Shown here: positions 11,521-22,047 of the stretch, piece after piece
How the letters are laid out: every line of letters begins with the position of its first letter
How positions within the stretch are numbered: the first letter of the stretch is position 1
Assembly: GCA_020744425.1 (NCBI GenBank)
Contig: JAGMUV010000020.1
Coordinates: forward strand, 868,001-932,000
Direction of reading: 5' to 3'
DNA: 64,000 bases
Source of the DNA: Dactylonectria macrodidyma
Taxonomy: Eukaryota; Ascomycota; Sordariomycetes; Hypocreales; Nectriaceae
The notes under the pieces: generated by a model
What the model was told of the DNA's origin: nothing
What the model saw: only the letters and a program-made list of their open reading frames with translations
The model's database searches: none
Position numbers and translations under genes: made by a program

Positions 11521-11690
11521 AGATTTAAGCTTCCTAGCTCGCATGAGCTGGAAAAGCTTGATCTTAGGCAACTGTGAAGGAATTGGGGTTTGAAATGCTT
11601 GAAATGTGAAGAAAACTGTGTTTTTTTGATTTGGCGAAAGAAGCAACTCGCCCTTGGTGGTGTGGATAGCAATGTAGGAAGTGCCACGGG
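11521..11690. repeat. Direct repeat copy 1 (diverged)
   Basis: This stretch shares a series of matched blocks with 11905-12080: aagctt-c--agctcg, gagct-gaaaa-cttgatctta, tgaaatgctt/taaatgcttg, gaaaactgt followed by a T-run, and cccttg-tgg. Differences are mostly transitions and small gaps. It starts right after the SDR relic. Confidence 0.6.
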
Positions 11691-11904
11691 GATCAAGGGC
11701 TCGCGTAGCCCTTCTTGTCAGCCAGCTGCCCCCAGCTTGCAAGATAACCCTCGAGTTCAAGGCAAACTATCATGTTACCCAGCAAAGTGTTGTCAAAATT
11801 TTGATGTGTTGATTCTTGGAACTCTAAAACCTTCGACCTCTGTGATGGAGGGAAGAGAATCGGGACTCAGCTCCTGAGCTGAACAGCAGCTTATTTACTT
11901 GTGC

Positions 11905-12080
11905 AGATTCAAGCTTCCCAGCTCGAAAGAGCTAGAAAATCTTGATCTTAAGTAATCGTGGAAACGTTGGGCTTTAAATGCTTGAGTTGTGAGGAAAACT
12001 GTTTTTTTGAGGGGTTTTTTTTTCTTCACTTTGTGCTAACAAAACTGGCCCTTGATGGAGCGAACAGCATATACACTAAG
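11905..12080. repeat. Direct repeat copy 2 (diverged)
   Basis: Second copy of the unit at 11521-11690 in the same orientation, about 385 bp further on, with the same block order and T-run. No open frame is conserved between the two copies. Confidence 0.6.
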
Positions 12081-14069
12081 GACAACTTGAACTCTCTTGC
12101 TCGCAGTACGGAGTAGTTTTTAGTATTACGATACTGACCACCTGCAAATCCCTACCTAGATGGCGCAGTTACTAGCAGTATGCTAACATCCCGTGTGTAG
12201 GAAAAGACTGCTAATCAAAGATTCGGAATTACAAAAAGATGGATTACGACTTGAGAGTTTTGTGATGCTGGCTTCACTATGAGTGGAACATAGGTTCCTT
12301 CTTAAGTACACCTAGGCAAACATACTTTGACCTTCGCTCTATCAGTTACTGGCGTCCAACGATTGGTAATATATCACTGTACCACCGCTGCGTCTAACCA
12401 ATCAGCCACCCATGCATATTCCAGGCAAACTCCAAGTCAATTAGTTATTGAATTTTTCTACCATATTGCTGCCCCACCCCATGTCTCAGCAACATTACGT
12501 ACACTGCAATTTTAGCGCTAGCAAAAGAGCATCTTTAAGCTATATGTCCAACCCAAGGCAGCCATCTGCTACAGCCTTGTTTCCTCAAACTGCAGTCGAT
12601 TTATAAGGCTGATGCATTTTACTGCAATCTTAGCCCCATTGAAGGTGTCCATCACTGCCCATCTACGTTCACCAGCCGTCCAATGAAGTTATGTCGAAGA
12701 AATCACTGACCCACCTCTGAATCATGTATGACGTAAGGAGTTACACTGACTGAGATTGTTGCAGCGTGCACCCCTTCAGCAGCCGTGTCCCGGTAGAGCT
12801 TCATCACATAATATGTCAAGAACGCCGCCGTCAAACGTGATCTAGCATTAAACATTAAGCACCCATAGATGGAAAAATTCGGAGCTCATTCATGCCTGGC
12901 AACCTCGGGCTTGCGTACAGCAAGTGGCTCACCCGTCGTTTTTTTCCATTGGCACTAACAAAGGTCAAGATGACACCAACAATGGGACGCTGTGCCATCG
13001 TTACTGGCACTGGTGGGTGTACGTTGGTACCGGAATTTGTCCAAAATCAAAAATTCTCGTAAATTCAGTAGCACTTTAAACCTTCGACAATACAAACTCC
13101 AAGCCAAGGGACTCCAAGAGATGTCAACAGTTATTCACAACATCCCGTACTTGACCTTTATCAGCATGCCTTCCAAGGAGAAAACCACAGATTCAATCGC
13201 GAGATCCTTTTGCAGCGGAGTGGTCGCAAGTTCCAGGGTATCTTGCCAAATATTGGAGGCGTGTGGAGTAATAAGAACTGCCTACCCAGTTATTGCGTCA
13301 CAGACCACAGAGCCTTTCACTTCTAGTCAGCAGTTACACATACATGTAGGCCCCTTGTTCTCTAATATTTCCAAGCAAATTTATCTGTGAACAGGTGGTC
13401 TTTACTTCGCAATAGCAAGCGGTACACGTTATCAAATACCAAATCTGTCTAATTCAATTAGCCCCTAGCCGCACTGCGGATTTCTCGTCGAGGATCCCAT
13501 TGTGCGACGAGAACCCCCCTGGCGGTTTAATACGCCTTCTAAAGACAGATAGACGAGATGAAGACTCTCAGTTTGTTCGAATGTGAATAGTCCACGGCGG
13601 CGCCGAGTTTATTGCGTGCTCTCTAATTCTTCTCAGTCGTTGTCAAGTCCAAGTGCCAACCCGAAGCCGACTAGCCCTCGTCCCTAGCTTTCGTCTCCAC
13701 CAAGCTACGAGAGTCGGAGGTATTATAAATTTCACGCGAGACCCTCAAATTTGTCATCTGCCAGGCTCGGCTTCGGGCTAACACGGCGAATCTGCCGCAA
13801 TCCTAATCAAATAAGATCCAATGGTTCCAAACTCGCGGCATTTTCCCCATCTAGCCTGGATCATGAACTCCGGTATTAGGCCGGAAGAAGACAATTGGCC
13901 GTTGCGATCGCGATAATGAGGTCCGGTGAGAGCTGAATGGATTACCCATGCAGAGTTTCACCATCTTGGGGGGGGGGTAGCGGAAACCGAGGCAATCCAC
14001 CTTCACAGGGTAGAGGTGATAATTGAGTAGCTGCAGAACACGCGTTGATAGAATGCCTGGTGAAGGTTG
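12081..14069. other. Gene-poor region with a possible minus-strand coding fragment
   Basis: No intact gene. On the minus strand about 12842-12735 reads SRLTAAFLTYYVMKLYRDTA and continues EGVHAATISVSVTPYV, which looks like protein. An ATG-initiated segment (MAQRPIVGVILTFVSANGKK) lies upstream near 13000, with gtgagc and a later tag as possible intron ends, but the phases do not match. A plus-strand frame at 12992-13390 has no domain. A run of G lies near 13970. Confidence 0.3.
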
Positions 14070-14077
14070 TATAAAGG
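14070..14077 (+). promoter_or_regulatory. TATA box of the NOR-1-like SDR relic
   Basis: TATAAAGG lies 116 bp upstream of the ATG at 14186, with a CA/TC-rich leader between them. This is a normal spacing for a filamentous fungus. Confidence 0.5.
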
Positions 14078-14185
14078 AATAGGTCGTTTCCTCGAATTGG
14101 TATTATCATCATCAACAATCATTACTTCATCAATTCCATCAAACTCTACGAGAATTTCCCTACAACATGTATATCATCATCCAAA

Positions 14186-14955
14186 ATGAGCTCATCCCAG
14201 ACCATTCTTATTACTGGAGCCAACCGTGGCATTGGCCACGGAATTGCCTCGGCTCTCCTCCAGAAGCCGTCGACGACTATTATTGCTGCAGTTCGCGACC
14301 CTTCCAAGGAATCATCTGTCGCCCTGGCCAAACTTCCTAAGGGTGACGGCTCTCGTCTCATCGTCTCATCGTTGTGAAGCTAGACATGGCCGTCGAGTCC
14401 GACCCTGCTGCTGCAGTAGAGACCCTGTAAAATGAACACGATATCAAATTTCTCGATGTCGTCATTGCAAATGCTGGTATCAGCCATTCTGGCACATCTG
14501 TCCTCCAGACCTCTAGCAGCGCCATCTCAGACCACATTGCCATCAACACCACTGGGCCCATCATTCTCCTACAAGCAACTACCCCACTCCTCAAAGTCGG
14601 CAACAATCCTAGCTTTATTGATATCTCTTCCATGGGTAGCATCGGCGTAATGGAGCATCTCGCCGGAATCCCCGCAATCATGAGCCCCTATGGAGGAAGC
14701 AAGGGTGCTCTCAACTGGTTCCTGCGAAGGGTTCACTTTGAGGAGCCCTGGCTGACCACCTTCGTAGTGCACCCAGGCTTGGTTCTGACAGACATGACAA
14801 AGGTGATGTTCGAGAATTTGCAGGTTAATCCAAAGGCATTTGGTGCCATTAGCGTTGAGCAAAGCGTCAATGGGCTGATGGAAAGGGTTGCCGCGGCCAA
14901 GAGGGACATTAGCGGTACTTTCCAGAACTATGACGGAACCCCCCTTCCTTGGTGA
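14186..14955 (+). pseudogene. Decayed NOR-1-like short-chain dehydrogenase
   Basis: The start MSSSQTILITGANRGIGHGI, with TGANRGIG cofactor motif, followed by TIIAAVRDPS is typical of SDRs similar to norsolorinic acid ketoreductase. Two lesions are visible. An 8-bp tandem duplication (gtctcatc twice, 14355-14370) shifts the frame after GSRLIV. An in-frame TAA (14428-14430) replaces what should be Gln between AVETL and NEHDIKFLDVVIANAG. Downstream everything is preserved: NAG motif, ISSMGSIG with the catalytic Ser, YGGSK with Tyr-x3-Lys, VVHPGLVLTDM, and a proper end DGTPLPW. Removing one repeat unit would restore the frame, so the duplication is recent relative to other decay. The TAA is a C-to-T change in CpA context. 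Confidence 0.88.
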
Positions 14956-15117
14956 ACAATTTAGTTTATTAAGAAGGACATGTCCAGTTATTGAACAGTC
15001 TTGAATATTTTACAGTTAGAATTAGAATAAAATTGAGTGGGGTTGTTGTTGTTGTTGCCCTTGCTGCCCCTAATCCGATCCATTCTTCTGCGATTGCCCG
15101 GTCACATTTGAACGAGA

Positions 15118-16156
15118 TCAAATCTTCCACCCTTCCAGCTCAGTCAGATTGTTGAAGGACGCGAGGTCGACATAGTGAATTTGTCGCTGTCCACCTCGGC
15201 CAAATTGTTCGCTAGTGAAGTTGAGCAAAAAGGCCGACGTCTGAGACGTCTTGGGGAGGAGATGCGGGAACGCAGAATTGAGCATCTTGTAGATCTCCTT
15301 GGGAGTAAAGAAGTCCTCTCCCTTGGACTGAATTTTGTTCTTAAAATAGGTGACGTATTTTCGGGTGTGTTCCAAGTCAACATTAGACCCAAACTTTTTG
15401 CTTGATAAAGAGTGGCCGGGGATAATTGTGCGGGGCTTGAGTGACTCGACAAAGTCAAGGGTGGACAGCCAGGCTTCCGTCAACGCGGGGGTCAAAAGAT
15501 CCGCGAGCCAAAGATGCATGTCATGGCTGTACACGGCGTCTCCTGCAATCAATGTAGAAATTGAAGGAATCCAGAACAGCGTCTCATCAATAGTGTCGCC
15601 CACTAGCGGGCTCACGAGATGAATGGGGAAGCCCTCATCACCTGGCAAGGCAAAGAAGGTGAAGTCGTAAGGCGTAGGAATAGTTACATTGTCGACGACG
15701 AGTTCATCTCCGAGAGTCGCTCTCCAGAATTCTGCCTTGAATAGAGTCAGTATACATGAGACTGGTCAAAGCTGTAACATGTCTCACCTTATGGGGTGCT
15801 TCGTTTGCGATAAATTCCACGACTTTGCTGTTGGCGTAATACTTCGCATCTGGGAAGCGGTCGAGGAAGGCTGCGCCACCCAAGTAGTGGTCTGGGTGGG
15901 AATGAGTCGAAAACGCTGCGACGAGCGGTTTATCTGTTGTATTCCGAACCCACTCTGCGAGGGCCTCTGCTTGTGGGATAGCAAGCGGCAAGTCAATAAT
16001 CACGGCGGCTTCGGATCCAATGATCAAAGAAGAAACCACCTCCAGAGATGGCCCGGTGTTGAGAAAAGTCTCAACGCGGAGAGTGTTTTTGCATGAGGGA
16101 CGGGCGGTGGCGGAATTGATGATAGCTCCGAGGGCGACAAAGAAATTGAGCTTCAT
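15118..16156 (-). CDS. Secreted metallo-beta-lactamase-fold hydrolase, 328 aa, two exons
   Basis: Exons are 16156-15788 and 15735-15118 with a 52-nt intron (gtgagac..ttcaag); the joined 987 nt is open. A hydrophobic start (residues 1-18, ending SATA|RP) is a probable signal peptide. The metal-binding motif THSHPDH (His85, His87, Asp89, His90) is present. Further MBL landmarks follow: LPGDEG and IHLVSP, then IAGDAVY with the bridging Asp, and IIPGHS with a late His. The fold is a zinc-type hydrolase; the substrate cannot be told, and lactonase-like or detoxifying activity is possible. It is convergent with the NOR-1-like relic (162 bp between stops). Confidence 0.88.
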
Positions 16157-16263
16157 GATGAAGAATTGTTAAAGGTTTTGGTACGGCTTAGATGGGGAGT
16201 TCTTGTTGTTGGTGAGTAGCTTGCCTGAGAGTGGTGATATTAGATACAGCGAGGGATCGAGAC

Positions 16264-16271
16264 CCTTTATA
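16264..16271 (-). promoter_or_regulatory. TATA box of the metallo-beta-lactamase gene
   Basis: On the minus strand the sequence reads TATAAAGG about 108 bp upstream of the ATG at 16156, the same core and spacing as in front of the neighbouring SDR relic. Confidence 0.55.
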
Positions 16272-17652
16272 GGTGCCTACGCAGGAGTCACTACAGGGCG
16301 GCTTACAGACGCTCGACGACCCTGTCCATGGCAATGGAATCATGATGCCCTAGTTGACTCATTATCCCACTACTTGTGGCCAACTGTGCTATACGACGAG
16401 GGTTCAGCACCGGCGTTTCGGCAGGATCAGGCTAGAGCAACCTCGAGATGTCCACCTACCAGTCATCCCACTCGGCCATCCCATCTTATCCCACCTAGCT
16501 TACTCGGCGATTCTCTCCCGCTGCTTTTCCATCCTGGCCAAAATTTATCGTTTAGTAAAATAACATGCTCGAAGGGGCTACCGAAACATGCCAGCACTCA
16601 CTTTTTGCTTGGTCATTTTAATTACGAAATAGAACTTAGGTCGTTAATATTTCTAAGGATGACCTTGGTAGGATGACGTTTTGATCCTGAGGAAGGATTT
16701 AGAGACCGACGATTTTTTCATGCAGTCATTCTCGACAAAGCAGCGCAAATGTAGACGCAAACAGCTTAAGCCGGCTAGTAGCCCGGAGAGCCCAAGAATT
16801 AAGTATTCAAGTGTGTCAAGCGTGGAAATAAATAATTGCATGTTGCGAAATACTCATGCCATAACAACGCCTGGTTATCAAGGGTTTTGTCTGCCCAAAC
16901 TGGGTAATCAGACACCAGTTTCTTTGCACCAACCCAAATAATCAAAATAAAATACGTATGATGATTTAGGCAGCCATCCTTGCTCTAGAATCAGCAAAGT
17001 GTTTCTTAAATGCTTGATTCTGCTAGCCCTTAGAGCCACTCCACACGCCTCGACCTTTAGCGAGTGTCATGTAGCGCGCTGTGCGTAGGTGCTGCTTCGC
17101 GACGACAGTTAACAAAGGGATAATTGGGCTGTTCCCACCAATCATATCTAAGCGATATGGTACATCTTGCCGCCATCACTATCTCAGCTTGCACAAAATA
17201 GCCCAATAAGCGCATACTACAGAGAGAGAGGAATATGCCTGCTTTTCTACAAAGGGAAGCGTGGCGGTCTGCCGTTTCGTACATTGGAGGAGAGCTTCTA
17301 TTGCGGGTCTACTCCAACCATATCCTAATTCCTTGCAACCACAACACATTTGCACTTTGCAATGACGAGGAACAACCAACCAGACAGGTGGTCGCGTGAC
17401 CAACATGCAGCTCTTAAAACAAATAAGCGCTGGTAAGGCCTACTGGTATTCCACTCATACAGTACTACGTGGCGCAGCCCGTACCTACACGACAACATGA
17501 ATGTAGCGCCCACCACAAATCCTAGCATAATGTGAGACTCTATAAATAACCGTCCAACCGCCCGAACTAGATTTCCTGACATCATCTCCTCTTTTCTTAC
17601 TCTTCAGCTCATAACTTTCCATTGATTTGATACCAGGTTCAACGCCGTCGGC
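16272..17652. other. Intergenic region, no supported gene
   Basis: Short frames occur on both strands (16203-16941 +, 17057-17585 -) without recognisable domains. AT content rises to the right, towards the decayed block. Confidence 0.4.
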
Positions 17653-18669
17653 ATGGCAGAGCATAGCGAATCTCGACCTGCCCTTAGTCTAGCCGTCACC
17701 CTCGGAATATTATACGATGCTCGTTCAGAAAAAGTTCTTAATCAATCGCTTTTCAAGGCCGGGACCATCCTAACTGAACTCATTACTAAGCAAGATTTAT
17801 CCAGGCAGACTTACTACCACACCATAACAGACTATCTTAAGGAAAAATTCCAGAACCTCGATATCTTAGCTAAGCTTAGAGTCAGCATTTTATATAGAAT
17901 GGTGGCTTCAAGTTAGAGAACCAAGTACTTATCACAGAAGAAGTCAAGTAATCATCTTCAGGAAGCATCTACTGTCTATACTCTAAGAACCAAATTCCAA
18001 AAACTTCATCTTAGTAAGGCCTTAAAACCTTACCTTAATATAAATGCATTTAACATAACTAAGGTCACATATATCATCTAGCAAATCGAGTAAGATTCTC
18101 AAGTCATTATCATAGCCAGGAGAGAAGTTCAGGATAAGAACAATGGCTCCAACTTCTCTAGAAAGCTAGCCATTAATCCCCAGAACGCTAAAGGTACTCT
18201 GGGTACACCTAGCCGCGATGCGATTGCTAGTCAGATAATTCACTCTATCGGCCAGGTGGATTTGTCCGCCGAAGGAATAACCCAGTCAAACCTCAAATCA
18301 ATTTCAACTTCTTTCGACTTTAAAGTTATTACAGAAAGCGTCAGAAACGAAAGCATTCCTCACGATTTCAAAGGCATTTCCGAGTTTATACGGACTATTC
18401 CTTCACACATAAGTACCATTAATAGCAAGAAGGGAGTGCCAATTACAATCCATCTACTTCCACTTACAAAGCTTACTAAAACATTCCACCTAGATATAGC
18501 TCACACTGAACTCGTATAATTACTAGACAAGAGCGCAATCGATCGTGCCCTCGAACGGCTTATCGAGTTGGGAGAAAATTGTCGGAAGTCTCTCAAATTA
18601 CCTTAGTCTCCTAAAGCAGCACACTTTCTGCATCCCAAGCAGTCAAATTTAGAAAGCTCGGAAATTTAA
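17653..18669 (+). pseudogene. Decayed gene of unknown family with Gln-to-stop mutations
   Basis: From ATG at 17653 one frame can be followed for over 300 codons to about 18669, interrupted only by TAG or TAA codons. One follows YRMVASS (17914-17916). Two occur close together near 18076-18092 in a context reading II-stop-QIE-stop-DSQ. One follows AHTELV (18517-18519), and others lie later. Each fits a former CAG or CAA, and no frameshift is needed. The protein is Lys/Ser/Ile-rich (for example TYYHTITDYLKEKFQNLDIL, SISTSFDFKVITESVRNESI). I do not recognise it. The base composition is AT-rich, consistent with point mutation of a duplicated sequence. An ancestral mobile-element protein is possible but unproven. 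Confidence 0.65.
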
Positions 18670-18680
18670 AAAAACGGGCC

Positions 18681-18707
18681 GAGACGGACGAGACGGACGA
18701 GACGGAC
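18681..18707. repeat. 9-bp tandem repeat, three copies
   Basis: gagacggac is repeated three times without change. It stands at the border between the AT-rich relic and a GC-richer island. Confidence 0.8.
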
Positions 18708-18719
18708 TTTAAGGATAGT

Positions 18720-19313
18720 TTGAGGACCACCATCATCGGTATTCATAGCGGCTCGATGGAAATGAACGACCTCTACACGCTTCTTGATGCAATCGGAACC
18801 GAAGAAGACATTAGAGATCTGGATAGGCATCGTTCCATCACAAGCGAGTACCTTGGAAAGATCGCCCTCGCCAACGCGCTCACAGCAAAAGGAGCCAGGT
18901 ACTTAAAGCACACCATCGAATTGGATAATGCCATTATCCAAGACGACGCGGAAAACCTGTACATCCTCTACTTCAGTGAAGCGATAAGACGAGTACCAAC
19001 CTGGAGTCGAAATCAACAAGCCGTCTTCAACTTGCTTGACGATCCACCTCCTAACTCGCGAGTGATGATTATCGATTTTAATCGAGATATCTCTAGAGGT
19101 TCTGAACCAAGTCTCAAGAAACCCTCCATCGAACATCGCCATGGCGGAGAAGTCGTTCTCGAGGATGTAGCGAAAGACCTAGAAGAGCTACGAGACACAA
19201 ACCTTGTCAGGTGTAACGAAGCCCAATTCTCTGAGCGGCTGCCGACTCGCTGCCCCCCTAGAAGACGGATTCTCAGGATTCTCTGCTCCGGGTCGCACTG
19301 TTTCAGGGGCTGA
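18720..19313 (+). other. GC-richer island with a 197-codon open frame
   Basis: An uninterrupted plus-strand frame reads well as protein (DLYTLLDAIGTEEDIRDLDR, LGKIALANALTAKGARYLKH, YILYFSEAIRRV, RVMIIDFNRDISRG). Its codon use is unlike that of the AT-rich flanks. It carries no stop mutations over about 590 bp, in contrast to both sides. The frame is also open upstream of the listed start, so it may be an exon or fragment of a larger gene. No known domain is recognised. It could be the 5' part of a gene split by the AT-rich insertion whose other part lies at 21180-21570 (inference). Confidence 0.45.
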
Positions 19314-21180
19314 AATCCACATAGACTTATCCTAACTGCCAGGAACTAATAGCCTACGGATATAGCAATAAGTATCAATACTGCTGCTACTGCCAGTACC
19401 TTGCATCTTACGCAGTATTCAAATGCAAGCACAAAGTTCACAGCAACAAGTTTATTAAATACAAGAACAACGCACATTTAAAAAATCAGCTTAAGAATCT
19501 TAATCTAAATAAAGAGTATAATATTCTGCTACTTAGAAAGTCTAGTGTTAGAAAGTCAATATTCATTAATAGCTTTTCTATATACAACCAGTTTATAACA
19601 CTAGACGAGGCAATAGAAGGCCATAAGCCTATCAAGCATCTAATGACATTCTCCTTCTCATAGCAAGATTAAGACAAAGTAGACCACAATCTCACCTATA
19701 GCAACGAATCTTCTAATAAGAGGTTCTCTACTACTAGCCAGTCTGCCATAAGAAAAACCAAATTCTACTCCTTTACTATCAAAAACAAAGATATTCCGGT
19801 TTATTAACACCCCGAGCATTCTTAATACTAATAGACTTAACCAAGACTACCTCAATATAAAGGACGTCGTCTATACTTTAAAGGATATTAACAAACTAAG
19901 CGCCATTTTGATTCTTTTATACCTAAACGAGACCTAGCTAGATAATAGCTTCAAGTTCTACATTATAAAGCTATTTAATAAATTATATTAATATATAGCA
20001 AACAATATTATATTCAGCTTCACAAACGCCAACAGCACAAGTTTTACTCTTAGCACTACTAGGAATACTTTAGATCAGATACTTCAAAAGCTTAGAACCC
20101 CAGTAGCTCATTATCTAAATAACCAGTTTTTCTCTAACACAGGAGGCTACCGGTTCCTTACCCACTTTAAGATAATAGGTAAAATGTAGCCCTATAAAGA
20201 GCAATACGATTTCATATGAAGAATGTCGGTCAAGCAATCTGATCACCTCTTGCTATCATGCGGCTTCCTCTTCATAACCTTAAAAAGACTTCAAGGCTAA
20301 ATCAAACCCGAACCTTTTTAAATAGCATGTTAAAGCCTGTTGCATCAGATAGGAAGGGTGCATTGTGATGTGAATAGAAGCTCTTCATTTCTATCTAACT
20401 GAGGGCTCGCGGCAGACCTATTTGTAGGTTGCCCTCATAGCTATGATAAGGTTCTCGGTAGACCGGATCCCAAGGGATCCGGGTCTTCGAGACCGGCTTG
20501 CTAGAAAGCCGGGTCTTTGAGACCGGTTTGCTAGAGATCCGAGCCTTTGAGACTGGTCTTCAGTCTTCAATAGTTGATAGATGTGACAAAGCCCCTGACA
20601 CATTTCCTTACTACTATAGAAAAGTCAAAGGGTAATCTTAATAAGTCGAAGTAAGAGCTGAATAAGCTTGATACTAAAGGATTAGACCTTTAGATCAAGC
20701 TTGCTAAATTTAAAATCAAAACGACCATTCCTGTTCAATACAACCTACAAAGCAAGCAAAACAGTTTGCTCTAACAAAGCCTATAGCTCCCAGGTCCGTA
20801 ACACTAACAGCAAGATATGCACGCAATATCACTCTATTTATCATAACAACTATGACATTAAGGCGCCAGATAAGATTATCAGACATCACTTACTTAAAAG
20901 ATACGACCCATTTTAAAGGCTACTATATTCAACAGGCAATACTTATTATTACTATCAGCATAATTAGGAAGTGCATATACGAGTCTCTTACTACCTATTT
21001 AATAAGGAGCGAGAAATTAACAACCCAAATACTACGAACAAGATTAAAAGTCATAAGAAGGCGAAGCAAGTAATTCAAGAAAAGTCACAAGGATGCACCA
21101 TTATAAAGGTGGCTATCAAGCGGGAGCAGAGTCAGATCTATCAAACACGAGCCCAGATCGGTATATACCTAGAAATAAAC
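19314..21180. other. AT-rich decayed block, probable transposon or gene relics
   Basis: Plus-strand reading gives long protein-like stretches broken by TAA and TAG. From about 19335 there is a Cys-rich start (CCYCQYLASYAVFKCKHKVH, possibly zinc binding), then NSFSIYNQFITLDEAIEGHK and beyond. Near 19900-20200 another frame contains the patterns KFYIIKLFNKLYQYIANNII and RTPVAHYLNNQFFSNTGGYR. Near 20701-20916 a 71-codon frame follows. The stops fit former Gln codons. No reverse transcriptase, integrase or transposase motif could be identified, so the class of element is unknown. Confidence 0.5.
20447..20566. repeat. Palindromic 30-bp tandem repeat
   Basis: Three units of exactly 30 bp start at 20479, 20509 and 20539, each with the plan ccgggtctt-gagaccgg-ttgctaga; the third is diverged. 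Each unit holds an inverted repeat (gtct/agac flanked by ccgg) that could form a hairpin. Just upstream another perfect palindrome, ggatcccaagggatcc (20465-20480), adjoins the first unit. Confidence 0.75.
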
Positions 21181-21570
21181 TCAATAGCGGGCGTCTACAA
21201 CGACACGAGCCTCGGCCACCTTGAGTTCCGCATTGAGATAGCGCGGCGCGAAGGCAGACACGATGTAGCCGCTCAACTAGTGGAGCAGTGGAGGATGCAC
21301 GAGGCATTGCTGAAATCGCTACGAGAGGCCGTTGAGCAAGGTACTGCTGAATGTCCCACCGAAGAGGCTATTAACACATCTATCAAGGAACTTGAAGACA
21401 TGCCAATCTTTGGGAAGCCCCTTAGGGAGTGCATCAAGGAAGATCGAATCGTGCTGGATGGAGAGAGACATGTGCACGTGTCGACTCCGCCGTCAAGGAC
21501 GAGGACGAGGGCTTTCTTGGACGCCGTTACGTTTGGGCTTTTCTCTGATCAAATCGTTGGGCCGAAATAA
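21181..21570 (+). other. GC-richer island with C-terminal part of an open frame
   Basis: The frame open from 20971 changes character at about 21180: upstream it is AT-rich and Lys/Asn-rich, downstream it is balanced and looks like normal coding sequence (GHLEFRIEIARREGRHDVAA, EALLKSLREAVEQG, ending LFSDQIVGPK). It is helical and charged, with no domain I can name. With the island at 18720-19313 it may represent two pieces of one gene or two captured fragments. Confidence 0.4.
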
Positions 21571-21929
21571 GGTTTTGCGACTTTTGCTCAGCCTTGGAGC
21601 GACCCCCGACTTAAGTTTTCCATTCAGAACACAGCTAGTCAATAGATCACAGAGATTTGGGTAAGGCAGGAAGGCATCCATGGTGTAGGAACCATGGTGT
21701 AGGAAGAAGAAGTTTCTACCTTTTGAGTCACTGCTATCCTGGACCTGGGGTATTGGGATCATAATGTCATTCTAACTGCATTTATTTTCTTTTCTAAACA
21801 TTTAACCTTAGCCTCTTCTCCAAGTTCTTCATATGAGGGTCTTTCGTTAGTGGGTGGTTGCTTCTCAGGTCAACACGACCTGATAGAGATCTCAGTGGAG
21901 AGCAAATGGAGCAAAAAGCAGCGAAAAAA

Positions 21930-22047
21930 CATATAACAGTGGTGAATCCTCGGTCGCCACCGACCCGAGTATTAATCCGCCGCTTCTCAGCTTGATTAAG
22001 GGAGAGCGGACGGGATCCCGTATTTTCGAAGAGCTATGGTTGTATTC
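21930..22047 (-). pseudogene. Mutated 5S rRNA copy
   Basis: On the minus strand this 118-nt segment aligns end to end with the 5S gene at 6054-6171 without gaps. It keeps gggatcccgtccgctctccc, aagctgagaagcggcg and actcgggtcggtg. It differs at about fifteen positions, many of them G-to-A or C-to-T, including the first helix (gaatacaacc instead of acatacgacc, and ttatatg at the 3' end). A T-run follows. Loss of helix I pairing makes function unlikely. Confidence 0.85.

Noticed and set aside
12350..12415. tRNA-like pattern on the minus strand
   Set aside because: An A-box-like stretch is present, but there is no B box (ggttcgaatcc type) and no acceptor-stem pairing.
6708..16156. Secondary-metabolite gene cluster made of regulator, SDRs and metallo-beta-lactamase
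   Set aside because: No backbone enzyme is present in the window, two of the SDRs are dead, and the lactamase-fold protein has a signal peptide. A cluster claim would need more than neighbourhood.
19314..21180. Retrotransposon with identifiable gag-pol
   Set aside because: A Cys-rich stretch and long mutated frames are present, but no reverse transcriptase (YxDD), integrase or LTR pair could be found, so no element class is claimed.
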